A stretch of 19,393 nucleotides of DNA from Anaerolinea sp. (GTDB lineage: Bacteria; Chloroflexota; Anaerolineae; Anaerolineales; Villigracilaceae), in NCBI GenBank assembly GCA_020720965.1, contig DYNS01000012.1, positions 1 to 19,393 on the forward strand, in the 5' to 3' direction. The notes beneath the pieces are model-generated. The model did no database searches. It was not told the DNA's origin and saw only the letters and a list, made by a program, of their open reading frames with translations. Position 1 is the first letter of the stretch. Each line of letters opens with the position of its first letter. Shown one piece after another: positions 7,921 to 15,548 of this stretch. The position numbers and the translations under genes were made by a program.

Positions 7921-8107
7921 TTTCTCATCTCCCAATCAGTTACCGTGCAAGTGTCTGTGTGGCAGGACTTTGTAGCCGCCTGAGGATAAAAAACACGTCT
8001 GGCGGAAAACCTCAAAAGACTCGCGCCCGTTAGCGGTTTGTAAAATTTGCCTTGCAAGGTATGTTTTTTATCGGGGTTGGGTATGTTTTCTAATGTCCAG
8101 AAAAACA

Positions 8108-8141
8108 AGGTAGGCTTGGGTGATTGTACCCAAGCCTACCT
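8108..8141 (-). terminator. Rho-independent terminator of tRNA-fMet
   Basis: A perfect 14-bp stem (arms 8108-8121 and 8128-8141) with a six-base loop (8122-8127) is followed on the minus strand by TTGTTTTTC. It lies 11 bp beyond the tRNA 3' end. Confidence 0.85.
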
Positions 8142-8150
8142 GTGGAAGAA

Positions 8151-8223
<73 letters not shown>

Positions 8224-8235
8224 TCAAGGTCTAAG

Positions 8236-8264
8236 AGTTTACTACAACCCAAACATAAAAGCAA
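8236..8264 (-). promoter_or_regulatory. Putative sigma70-type promoter of tRNA-fMet
   Basis: On the minus strand TTGCTT (8259-8264) and TAAACT (8236-8241) are separated by 17 bp. The -10 box ends 12 bp before the tRNA 5' end, a suitable distance. Confidence 0.5.
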
Positions 8265-8364
8265 GGGGCAAAATTGGGCGCAGATTAAGCAACTTTCCAG
8301 CGGGGCAAGGCATCCAAGAGAAAGTATATTTATCCGCCGCACGTTTATTTTTAAGGAGAATCAG

Positions 8365-8571
8365 ATGAACTTCAAACCGAATATGGGAAATACAGACCGC
8401 ATCCTGCGGGTCGTCGTCGCCCTTGTTTTTGCAGGGTTATATTTTACCGGTACAGTTTCCGGCACAGCCGGGATGATTTTATTGGCGCTTGGGGTCATTT
8501 TCTTGCTCACCAGCTTCGTCTCCTTTTGCCCGCTGTACCTGCCTTTCAAAATATCCACCAAAGGAAAATAA
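8365..8571 (+). CDS. Small DUF2892-type membrane protein
   Basis: This 68-residue protein begins MNFKPNMGNTDRILRVVVAL, the characteristic N-terminus of DUF2892 (YgaP-like transmembrane) proteins, with NxGxxDRxxR before the first helix. Two transmembrane helices (about 15-29 and 34-53) are separated by a short Gly-containing turn, and a CPLY segment follows near residue 55. The family is found alone or fused to rhodanese domains, and its role is unclear. The ATG is fixed by AAGGAG six bases upstream. A longer open frame runs in from 8047 across the tRNA gene on the other strand and is not real. It is followed at once by a strong terminator and is probably monocistronic. Confidence 0.8.
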   Translation: MNFKPNMGNTDRILRVVVALVFAGLYFTGTVSGTAGMILLALGVIFLLTSFVSFCPLYLPFKISTKGK

Positions 8572-8595
8572 ACCAGGGACGGCAAGCGCTCCCTT

Positions 8596-8637
8596 CATCA
8601 AAAAGACCTTCAGCCAGGGCTGAAGGTCTTTTTGATG
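8596..8637. terminator. Bidirectional terminator
   Basis: A perfect 20-base inverted repeat (8596-8615 and 8618-8637), in practice a 19-bp stem with a four-base loop, has an A-run on the left arm and a T-run on the right arm. It can end transcription from either side. It separates the DUF2892 gene from the ROK kinase. Confidence 0.85.
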
Positions 8638-8726
8638 GGCAACCCAACCGCGAAAAGCGCCAAAATGGGCTAAAATGGGGCGTTATTCCCTTTCGGGGCA
8701 TCTTCTTTCCATCAGGAGCATTGAAC

Positions 8727-9755
8727 GTGAAGCAAGTTTATATCGGCACAGACAGCGGTGCAACGACCTCTAAAACTGGCGCAGTGTGGAGTGATGGCAA
8801 CACCGTCTCCACCAGGTTGCTACAGCGCCCCACCAACTCCCAGCTCGGCACAGAAGCCGTCATCGAGAGTTGGGTAAGCGCCATAGACGAATACCTGCAA
8901 CAGAACAACCTCGTTTGGGAGCAAGTCGCCGGGGTAGGGCTTGCCATTCCCGGACCTTATCTGCGCTACGGTGTGTTAGACCGCACCGCCAACCTACCCG
9001 CCGCCTTTGAAGGCTGGGATGTTCATACCGCGTACAGCAGCGCCCTGGCGCAAAAAGCCGGTAGGGCAGTTCCCCTTGTAGTCGGCAACGATGGCAACTA
9101 TGGCGGCGTAGCCGAAGCACAGCGCGTGCGCGGCAACAGCAACGCCACCGTCCTCATGCTCGCGCCCGGCTCCGGGCTGGGAGTCGCCTTTGTAGACCAC
9201 AACGGTCTGCCTCTGGAAGGCGATACCCTGGCAGGCATGGAAGCCGGACACATGCCCGCCCCACTTCAGTTGCTTGGGATAAAACCCTACACCTGCGGCT
9301 GCGGCAAAGACTGGGGCTGCGTGGAAGTCTATACCACCATCTCCGGGCTGCCCCACCTGTTAGGTGAGTTTCTGCCTCGGCATCCCGAACATCCCCTCGC
9401 TCAATCCACCGCCCCCGCCAAAGAAAAAGCCCTCTCCCTGCGCGGTCTGGCACAAAAGGGAGATGCCCTGGCGATAGAAATCTTCGACTTTCAGGCAAAA
9501 GCCTTGGGCATACACGTTGCCAACCTGGCGATGGCGCTAGACCCGACCTTTGTCGTCATCGGCGGCGGGTTGATGGACCCGGAAAGCACCACCAACGAAT
9601 TCCGCGAGCGTTACCTGCGGATTGTGCGCGAATCTGCCCTGCCTTACCTGTGGAAGACCCAACGCGAGCGGATTACCATCGTCCCCGCCGCCCTCGGAGA
9701 CCTTTCGCAGGCGATTGGGGCGGCGCTAGTTGCCCTGTATCAGGGTCGCGCTTAA
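8727..9755 (+). CDS. ROK-family sugar kinase (glucokinase-like)
   Basis: This 342-residue protein has the actin-like ATPase layout of ROK kinases: phosphate-1 motif IGTDSGATTSKTGAV (6-20), VGNDGN with catalytic D122, the adenosine-side motif APGSGLGVAF (146-155), and the ROK zinc site H175, C190, C192 and C197 (CGCGKDWGCVE). A second glycine-rich ATP motif, VVIGGGLMDP, is near the C-terminus. The enzyme should phosphorylate glucose or a related hexose or amino-sugar with ATP in the cytoplasm; the exact sugar cannot be read. The frame is open further upstream, but AGGAG at 8714-8718 points to GTG at 8727 (eight-base spacing) rather than TTG at 8721. No N-terminal DNA-binding domain is present, so it is a kinase rather than a ROK repressor. 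Strong terminators on both sides make it monocistronic. Confidence 0.9.
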   Translation: MKQVYIGTDSGATTSKTGAVWSDGNTVSTRLLQRPTNSQLGTEAVIESWVSAIDEYLQQNNLVWEQVAGVGLAIPGPYLRYGVLDRTANLPAAFEGWDVHTAYSSALAQKAGRAVPLVVGNDGNYGGVAEAQRVRGNSNATVLMLAPGSGLGVAFVDHNGLPLEGDTLAGMEAGHMPAPLQLLGIKPYTCGCGKDWGCVEVYTTISGLPHLLGEFLPRHPEHPLAQSTAPAKEKALSLRGLAQKGDALAIEIFDFQAKALGIHVANLAMALDPTFVVIGGGLMDPESTTNEFRERYLRIVRESALPYLWKTQRERITIVPAALGDLSQAIGAALVALYQGRA

Positions 9756-9781
9756 GCAGCAGGGTTGCACGCTGAAAGAGA

Positions 9782-9819
9782 ATCAAAAAACTGCCTGATG
9801 GCTCAGGCAGTTTTTTGAT
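9782..9819. terminator. Bidirectional terminator between ROK kinase and ftsH
   Basis: A perfect 17-bp stem (9782-9798 and 9803-9819) encloses a four-base loop. An A6 run on the left and a T6 run on the right let it terminate both convergent genes. Confidence 0.9.
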
Positions 9820-9822
9820 GGG

Positions 9823-11694
9823 TTACGCTATCCGGGGCGTTCCGCTTCTTTTGGCTGCAGGAGGCGGAAAAGCCGATTCAAATTCTTCGCGGGTGATGGT
9901 TTCTTTCTCCAGCAACAGCGCGGCAACATCATCCAACTGCTGACGATACTGCTTGAGAATGGCTTGGGCGGTACGGTAGGCTTCATCCACAATCTTGCGT
10001 ACTTCGCGGTCAATCTGCTCCGCAACCGCTTCGGAATAGTCGCGCTGTTCCGAAATTTCGCGCCCCAGGAAGATGAGTTCTTCCTTTTGACCATACACCC
10101 GGTTGCCGAGCTCATCGCTCATCCCCAGGCGAGTCACCATCGTCCGCGCCATACGAGTTACCTGCTCTATGTCGTTGGAAGCGCCGGAGGTGATGTCATC
10201 AAATACTTCTGCTTCGGCGGCGCGCCCGCCCAGAGCGTAAGCGAGGGTTGCCAGCATCTTCTTGCGAGACATGAGAATGCGGTCTTCTTCCGGGCGGAAC
10301 CAGGTGACTCCACCTGCCTGTCCGCGCCCGACAATGGTCACCTTTTGCACCGGGTCGGCTTCGGCAATGGCATTGGCAACAACGGCATGACCGGCTTCGT
10401 GATAAGCAATGATGCGCTTTTCTTCATCGCTAATGAGGCGGCTCTTGCGTTCTGGTCCCATGACGACCCGCTCAATGGCTTCTTCCAAGTCGGTCTGACC
10501 AATGGATTTTTTGTTGCGCCGGGCGGCGATAATAGCGGCTTCGTTGACGAGGTTTTCCAGGTCTGCGCCCACAAAACCGGGTGTACCGCGTGCCAGGCTG
10601 GCAAGGTCTACCACCGTGTCTAGCGGCTTGCCTTTTACATGAACCCGCAAAATGGCTTCACGTCCCTTCACGTCCGGGCGGTCCAGGGTGACGCGGCGGT
10701 CGAAGCGACCGGGGCGCAACAGGGCGGGGTCTAAAATATCGGGGCGGTTGGTCGCTGCCATGACGATGACGTTGGTGTCGGTGTCGAAACCGTCCATTTC
10801 CACGAGCATCTGATTCAGGGTTTGCTCACGCTCATCGTGCGAGCCGCCTAAACCAGCCCCGCGCTGCCGACCAACGGCATCAATTTCATCAACAAAGATG
10901 ATGCAAGGGGAATGGCGTTTTGCCTGGTCAAACAGGTCACGCACGCGGCTTGCGCCCACGCCCACAAACATTTCCACAAATTCCGAGCCGGAAATGGAGA
11001 AGAAAGGCACGCCCGCTTCGCCGGAGACGGCTTTGGCGAGGAGGGTCTTACCGGTTCCGGGAGGACCGACCAGCAAAACGCCTTTGGGGATGCGCGCCCC
11101 CAACTGAATGAATTTCTGCGGCTCGCGCAGGAACTCCACGACTTCTTTTAACTCTTCCTTGGATTCTTCCGCCCCTGCCACATCGTTGAAGGTGACGGTG
11201 GGGTGTTCGCCGCTGAACATGCGAGCGCGGCTTTTGCCAAAGGACATGGCGGCGTTGTTGGAGCCTTGCGCCTGACGGAAAATCCACCAGAATAAGCCGA
11301 GCATGAGAACAAAGGGCAGAACGTAGCCCAACAGGCTGGCAGCGGCAACCCACGAGCTGGGCGGATTCACTTCGATTTTGACTTTTTCCGGGTTCAATTG
11401 CTCTGGGCTTACGCCGAGCATCAGCAATTCGGCAATGAGGGAAGCGCCCTGTTCTTTTTGGGCAGTTTTCTCCACCGAACCCGATTCTCCGCCGGGGTAG
11501 ATGACTCTCAAACGGTCATCCGACTCTACGATGATGCGGGTGACTTTTCCTTGTTGAATGTCTGCGGCGACCTGGTTGATGGTGAGGGTTTCATCCGCAG
11601 CGGGGCGCTGCCCAAGCTGGAACCACAATATCGCCGCGATAGCGATAAATAACAGGACATACACAAGGACGGACTGATTTCTAGAATTGTTCAC
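9823..11694 (-). CDS. ftsH: ATP-dependent zinc metalloprotease FtsH
   Basis: This 623-residue protein has the complete FtsH order: transmembrane helix 1 (about 10-28), a periplasmic-side domain, transmembrane helix 2 (116-139), Walker A GPPGTGKT (210-217), pore motif FVG (243-245), Walker B IIFVDEID (265-272), second region of homology ending RPGRFDRR (327-334), zinc site HEAGH (432-436) and third ligand D508. It is a membrane hexamer that extracts and degrades damaged membrane proteins and some regulators. Length is usual for the family. The start is GTG at 11694, with a full AGGAGG five bases upstream; no ATG is near. A TATAAT box lies upstream on the same strand. It is followed by the bidirectional terminator and lies downstream of exonuclease III with a 116-bp gap. 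Confidence 0.97.
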   Translation of the reverse strand: MNNSRNQSVLVYVLLFIAIAAILWFQLGQRPAADETLTINQVAADIQQGKVTRIIVESDDRLRVIYPGGESGSVEKTAQKEQGASLIAELLMLGVSPEQLNPEKVKIEVNPPSSWVAAASLLGYVLPFVLMLGLFWWIFRQAQGSNNAAMSFGKSRARMFSGEHPTVTFNDVAGAEESKEELKEVVEFLREPQKFIQLGARIPKGVLLVGPPGTGKTLLAKAVSGEAGVPFFSISGSEFVEMFVGVGASRVRDLFDQAKRHSPCIIFVDEIDAVGRQRGAGLGGSHDEREQTLNQMLVEMDGFDTDTNVIVMAATNRPDILDPALLRPGRFDRRVTLDRPDVKGREAILRVHVKGKPLDTVVDLASLARGTPGFVGADLENLVNEAAIIAARRNKKSIGQTDLEEAIERVVMGPERKSRLISDEEKRIIAYHEAGHAVVANAIAEADPVQKVTIVGRGQAGGVTWFRPEEDRILMSRKKMLATLAYALGGRAAEAEVFDDITSGASNDIEQVTRMARTMVTRLGMSDELGNRVYGQKEELIFLGREISEQRDYSEAVAEQIDREVRKIVDEAYRTAQAILKQYRQQLDDVAALLLEKETITREEFESAFPPPAAKRSGTPRIA

Positions 11695-11721
11695 AAAAAC
11701 CTCCTGAATTGGGCAACGGCG

Positions 11722-11727
11722 ATTATA
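11722..11727 (-). promoter_or_regulatory. Putative -10 box of ftsH
   Basis: A perfect TATAAT on the minus strand lies about 28 bp before the GTG start. The -35 region is not convincing, so this is only a candidate. Confidence 0.35.
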
Positions 11728-11810
11728 TCCGAGGCGGTATTGATGGCTGCGCCCTGCAAAAACCTTTATACGATACTCTAATAGATTCGGGGAATTAGTA
11801 TCTAAATTGG

Positions 11811-12572
11811 CTAATCCAGCAACAGAGAGACGGGGCAGTGGTCTGAGCCCATCACGTCTCCGAGGATGATGACATCTTTGACCCGCTTCATCAACGCTTC
11901 GGAGACAAGGAAATAGTCAATGCGCCAGCCGATGTTGCGCTGTCTCGCGCCCATGCGGTAAGTCCACCAGGTATATTGCTCTTTTTGCGGGTACAGTTGT
12001 CGGAAGGCGTCTACAAATCCATGTTGCAGGTAGGTATCTACCCAGGCGCGTTCTTCCGGCAAGAAGCCGGAGGTTTTTTCGTTCTCTTTGGGGTTACGCA
12101 GGTCTATGGGTTGGTGGGCGGTGTTGAAATCGCCGGTGATGATGATATTCTCGCCGCTGGCGTGCAAACCGTCACAAATTTGCAGGAGGCGGGCGTAAAA
12201 ATCCAGTTTGTAATCCACCCGGTCTTGTCCACGCTGCCCATTGGGGAAGTAGATGTTGTAGAGCAGGATGTCTTCGTGCCGGGTGCGAATCACCCGTCCT
12301 TCCACGTCAAAGCGCTCTTCACCCAAGCCCAGGTCGGTTTGGGCGGGGGGTTGTTTGCAGAAGGTGGCAACGCCGCTGTAACCGGGTCGCTGAGCGGGGT
12401 TCCAGGCCACTTCGTAGCCGGGAAAATCCTTTTGGTCTGCGGTTAACTGTTCCGGTTTTACTTTTATCTCTTGCAGGCAGAGGACATCCGGCGAGGCGGT
12501 TTGCATCCAATCTTTAAATCCTTTGCCCAATACGGCGCGTAAGCCGTTTACATTCCACGTCGTTATATTCAT
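11811..12572 (-). CDS. xth: Exodeoxyribonuclease III (AP endonuclease)
   Basis: This 253-residue protein has every key residue of the Xth family: N7 in TWNVNG, E35 in LQEIK, Y106, D148 and N150 in GDFN, D219 in IDYFLVS, and D244/H245 in GSDHCP. It cuts abasic sites and removes nucleotides 3' to 5' from duplex DNA in base-excision repair. Length is close to the usual 250-270. The ATG at 12572 gives the standard MNITTWNVNGLRA start, with GGGTGA just upstream serving as a weak ribosome site. It is divergent from the response-regulator gene with a 65-bp gap and precedes ftsH on the same strand. Confidence 0.95.
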   Translation of the reverse strand: MNITTWNVNGLRAVLGKGFKDWMQTASPDVLCLQEIKVKPEQLTADQKDFPGYEVAWNPAQRPGYSGVATFCKQPPAQTDLGLGEERFDVEGRVIRTRHEDILLYNIYFPNGQRGQDRVDYKLDFYARLLQICDGLHASGENIIITGDFNTAHQPIDLRNPKENEKTSGFLPEERAWVDTYLQHGFVDAFRQLYPQKEQYTWWTYRMGARQRNIGWRIDYFLVSEALMKRVKDVIILGDVMGSDHCPVSLLLD

Positions 12573-12573
12573 G

Positions 12574-12602
12574 TTATCACCCAGAATGGCTTATGGTAAA
12601 CT
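12574..12602 (+). promoter_or_regulatory. Candidate promoter of the response-regulator operon
   Basis: TTATCA (12574-12579) and TAAACT (12597-12602) are 17 bp apart, each matching four of six consensus bases. They lie in the short divergent gap, 35 bp before the response-regulator start. Confidence 0.3.
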
Positions 12603-12637
12603 GTACCGAATGGTTTGCTTGTTGCGAGGAAAATTTT

Positions 12638-13030
12638 ATGCCAGAAAACAGCGCTTTTATTTTATGTATTGAAGATGAGCCGGAGATGATTGACCTGATT
12701 CGCATCATTTTGGGGCGAAGGGGTTTTATTGTAAGCGGCGCAACCGGCGGACGTGAAGGTTTGGAGAAACTTGCCCAACAAAAGCCAGACCTGGTTCTGT
12801 TGGATTTGATGATGCCCGATATAGACGGTTGGGAAGTATACCAGCAAATGAAAGCGGACGATGGCTTGAAGGATGTGCCGGTGATTGTCGTCACAGCCAA
12901 AGCCCAGAGTATTGATAAGGTGCTTGGTTTGCACATTGCCAAAGTAGATGATTACATTGCCAAACCTTTTAGCCCCGAAGAACTGCTCGCCAGCGTAGAG
13001 CGAGTGTTACAAAAGAAGAAAGCGCAGTAA
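12638..13030 (+). CDS. Single-domain response regulator (CheY-like)
   Basis: This 130-residue protein is a complete receiver domain and nothing else: acidic pocket E12/D13, phospho-acceptor D56 in LLDLMMPD, T86 in VVTAK, and K109 in AKPF. Such proteins take a phosphate from a histidine kinase and act through protein contacts, because there is no output domain. No histidine kinase is in the window. A longer frame opens at 12593, but GAGGA seven bases before the ATG at 12638 and the typical start of a receiver fold favour this start. The DUF192 gene follows after 12 bp, so the two are probably cotranscribed with the downstream LysM/M23 gene. Confidence 0.9.
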   Translation: MPENSAFILCIEDEPEMIDLIRIILGRRGFIVSGATGGREGLEKLAQQKPDLVLLDLMMPDIDGWEVYQQMKADDGLKDVPVIVVTAKAQSIDKVLGLHIAKVDDYIAKPFSPEELLASVERVLQKKKAQ

Positions 13031-13042
13031 ATTCCCCCCAAG

Positions 13043-13417
13043 ATGAAGAAAAAAATCGTTCAGATACGCAATCTCACCCGCCCGCAGGCATCTCCATTGC
13101 GGGCGGAATGGTGCGATTCGTTTGTTTTGCGTTTGCGGGGCTTCACCTTCCGCGCCAGTTTAGGGTTGGATGAAAGTCTGGTGCTGGTGGAAAGCCGCGA
13201 AAGCCGCATGGATACCGCCATTCACATGTTTTTCGTGTTCACAGACCTAGCAATTGCCTGGGTAAACGCGGAAAACATAGTGGTAGATACCGCCCTGGCA
13301 AAAGCCTGGCGACCCTTTTACGCGCCCCAAAAACCAGCGCAATACGTTGTAGAGTATCATCCCTCGCGTTACGGAGATTTGCGCGTGGGCGACCAGGTTT
13401 CCTTTGACCATGAATAA
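13043..13417 (+). CDS. DUF192 family protein
   Basis: This 124-residue protein matches the DUF192 pattern: a short strand region, LRLRGFTFRASL, then ESRMDTAIHMFFVFTDLAIAWVN, where the family normally has a motif around an F/H-W-M-x-N or IHMFF core, and a C-terminal GDLRVGDQVSFD. The function of the family is unknown; members are small compact beta-rich proteins. The ribosome site is weak (only AAG close to the ATG), which is consistent with coupling to the response regulator 12 bp upstream. Its last codons overlap the next start by eight bases. There is no signal peptide, unlike many exported DUF192 proteins. Confidence 0.75.
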   Translation: MKKKIVQIRNLTRPQASPLRAEWCDSFVLRLRGFTFRASLGLDESLVLVESRESRMDTAIHMFFVFTDLAIAWVNAENIVVDTALAKAWRPFYAPQKPAQYVVEYHPSRYGDLRVGDQVSFDHE

Positions 13418-14822
13418 ACGTACCTTCCTATTCCTTATCAGTCTCAGCCTCCTCTTTCCTTTCCACACCGCTCAAGCCCAAGACCCCTCTCCCGCCAGCG
13501 GTCCCGTGTACGTCATCCAACCCGGAGATAGCCTCTCCTTCATCGCCAGCCGCTTTGGCGTAACCCTGGCAGACTTGCTCGCCGCCAACAACATCACAGA
13601 CGCTAACACCATCTCGGCAGGCGACAAGGTCATCATCCCCGGCTTGGAGGGGGTAAGCGGCGTGCTTGTTACCGAAGTGATGAACTACGGCGACACGCTG
13701 GAGAGCCTGAGCCGCCGCAACCAAATTCCAGAAGATTTTCTGCGAAAACTGAATCACATCACCAGCCCTTCGGAACTTTACGCCGGGGTGGGAGTCATTT
13801 TCCCTCAGAAGGAAAACTTCATCCCCCTTCCGCATCGCCTGAGCCTGAAGCAAGGCGACACCCTGCTGGAAGCCGCCATCCGAGAAGGAATCAACCCCTG
13901 GCAGTTTCAGCAACTGAATCAGCTGCCGGGCAGTTGGCTTGCCCTACCCGGAGAGGCGCTTTATAGCCCCACCCCCAACGGAGAAAACGCCACCGAAGCC
14001 AATGGAATGCCCTCCGCCTTTGCCAACCTCACTGTCAGCCCCCTGCCCCTCACCCAGGGAGGCGTAGCCACCCTCAACATCCAGGCTGCCCCCGGCGTTC
14101 AACTCAGCGGAATGCTGGTGGATAAACCCCTGCACTTCTTCACCAAAGAAGACGGCAGACAGGTCGCCCTCCAGGGCGTTCACGCCATGCTGGAACCGGG
14201 CGCTTACCCCCTGCAACTGACCGCCACCCTGCCCGATGGCAGCGCCCAAACCTACGAGCAGATGATACTCATCCAAACCGGCTACTACCCGGATGAAATC
14301 CTGCTTGTGGAGCCAGAAACCATAGACCCGGTAAAAGATGAAGAAGAGCGCAACTTCATCGCCAGCCTCACCGCCCCCATCAACCCCACCCGGTATTGGG
14401 AAGGCATCTTCCAATCCCCCGGCTACTTCCCCGACTGTTACAACTCCCGCTTTGGCAACCGGCGCACCTACATAGCCAAAGATGAGGGAACAAAATACTA
14501 TTCCTTTCACACCGGGGTCGATTTTTGCGGCGGTGAGGGGCTTCCCATCACCGCCCCGGCAGATGGGGTTATCATCTTTAGTGAAATGCTCCCCATACGG
14601 GGCAATGCCACCATCATAGACCATGGAAACGGCATCTACAGCGGCTTTTGGCATCAGTCCGAAATCAAAGTACAGGTCGGGCAGACCGTCTCCAAAGGAG
14701 AAATCATCGGTTTGGTTGGCAACACTGGGCGCTCCACCGGGGCGCATATGCACTGGGAAGTGTGGGTAAGCGGCGTGCAAGTCAACCCGATTTTATGGCT
14801 CAGCAATAACTACAGTGGGTAG
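13410..14822 (+). CDS. Secreted LysM/M23 peptidoglycan endopeptidase
   Basis: This 470-residue protein has a signal peptide (hydrophobic 5-17, likely cleavage after AQA, residue 23). Three LysM domains lie at about 33-78, 86-132 and 142-186, the second and third more divergent. An Ig-like region follows at about 205-290, then an M23 domain with H367 and D371 (HTGVD), H415 (FWHQ) and H446/H448 (HMH), the complete LytM-type zinc and catalytic set. It should bind cell-wall glycan and cut peptide cross-links outside the membrane; it could also be a septal or spacer regulator, but the intact active site argues for catalysis. The ATG overlaps the DUF192 stop by eight bases; an in-frame TTG lies six bases upstream. 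It ends the response-regulator operon. Confidence 0.9.
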   Translation: MNKRTFLFLISLSLLFPFHTAQAQDPSPASGPVYVIQPGDSLSFIASRFGVTLADLLAANNITDANTISAGDKVIIPGLEGVSGVLVTEVMNYGDTLESLSRRNQIPEDFLRKLNHITSPSELYAGVGVIFPQKENFIPLPHRLSLKQGDTLLEAAIREGINPWQFQQLNQLPGSWLALPGEALYSPTPNGENATEANGMPSAFANLTVSPLPLTQGGVATLNIQAAPGVQLSGMLVDKPLHFFTKEDGRQVALQGVHAMLEPGAYPLQLTATLPDGSAQTYEQMILIQTGYYPDEILLVEPETIDPVKDEEERNFIASLTAPINPTRYWEGIFQSPGYFPDCYNSRFGNRRTYIAKDEGTKYYSFHTGVDFCGGEGLPITAPADGVIIFSEMLPIRGNATIIDHGNGIYSGFWHQSEIKVQVGQTVSKGEIIGLVGNTGRSTGAHMHWEVWVSGVQVNPILWLSNNYSG

Positions 14823-14896
14823 CCCAACACCGACAAGCGCCCCCAACCCTTTTGTTTTATGCTAAACTTGGCGAAATTTTTTGCCGGAGGAACACG

Positions 14897-15388
14897 ATGA
14901 ACGAATACATCACCTTCCTGAAACAAAGCGACATCTTCTATCAGTTCACCCAAACCCAATTGGAGATGGTCGCTAATCTCTGCCAGGAAAAAAATTACAG
15001 CGCAGAAGAAACCATTTTTGAAGAAAACAGCAGCAGCAAAGAACTGTACGTCATCGTTCAGGGAGATGTGGACATCCTCGTAAACCCCGGCATCGTAGGC
15101 TCGGATAGCAAAGCCGACAAAACCGTCATCACCACCTTGCGGCGCGGGCAATCCTTTGGAGAAATCGCCCTGGTAGATGAAGGTCTGCGCTCCGCATCGG
15201 CGCGGGCAAAAAGCAAGGAAGTACGCCTGCTCATCATCCCCCGCGACAAAATCATCATGCTCTGCGAGACCTACCCGCAGCTGGGCTACCGTTTAATGTA
15301 CAACCTCGCTGCCGACCTGGCGATGAAAATCCGCAACACCGACCTGCGCGTGCGCGAAAAAGTGCTGTACGGACAGCAAAAGTCGTAA
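14897..15388 (+). CDS. Stand-alone cyclic-nucleotide-binding-domain protein
   Basis: This 163-residue protein is a single cNMP-binding domain: an N-terminal helix (FLKQSDIFYQFTQTQLEMVANLC), a beta-roll with YVIVQGDVDI (51-60), and the phosphate-binding cassette FGEIALVDEGLRSASARA (87-104) including E89 and R98. A C-terminal helix follows (about 124-156). No DNA-binding winged helix follows, so it is not a CRP-type regulator by itself and must act through a partner. A longer frame is open from 14852, but GGAGG six bases before the ATG at 14897 fixes the start. It lies between the M23 gene and the Liv transporter; the promoter ahead of livJ suggests it is not required for that operon's transcription. 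Confidence 0.85.
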   Translation: MNEYITFLKQSDIFYQFTQTQLEMVANLCQEKNYSAEETIFEENSSSKELYVIVQGDVDILVNPGIVGSDSKADKTVITTLRRGQSFGEIALVDEGLRSASARAKSKEVRLLIIPRDKIIMLCETYPQLGYRLMYNLAADLAMKIRNTDLRVREKVLYGQQKS

Positions 15389-15416
15389 CAAAAAACGCAC
15401 GAAATCCCCCAAAAAC

Positions 15417-15445
15417 TTGACCAAACCGCAAAAAACCTGTAAGAT
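15417..15445 (+). promoter_or_regulatory. Sigma70-type promoter of the liv operon
   Basis: TTGACC (15417-15422) and TAAGAT (15440-15445) are separated by exactly 17 bp, five of six and four of six consensus matches. Transcription from here gives a leader of about 95-100 bases before the livJ-like gene. Confidence 0.6.
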
Positions 15446-15463
15446 TTTCGCTTAAGTTCATTA

Positions 15464-15514
15464 CACAGCCGGAGCGACAAGCAAATTCGGCAAAGTTCTT
15501 GCACGCCGGTTGTG
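15464..15514 (+). other. Possible leader hairpin upstream of livJ-like gene
   Basis: CACAGCCGG (15464-15472) can pair with CCGGTTGTG (15506-15514) in nine pairs with one G-U. It encloses about 33 bases inside the long leader. No known riboswitch class is recognised, and no terminator follows it. Confidence 0.25.
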
Positions 15515-15548
15515 ATGAAGCCCAACTTATTTTCTTGGAGGAAGAAGT

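Noticed and set aside
7921..8107. The gap between the M28 gene and the tRNA terminator, examined for a riboswitch or small gene.
   Set aside because: Only short imperfect inverted repeats and a CCTTGCAAGG palindrome are present; no promoter, RNA class or ORF could be supported.
13944..14780. A 278-codon minus-strand frame opposite the LysM/M23 gene.
   Set aside because: No domain is recognisable, and the plus strand encodes a complete M23 enzyme.
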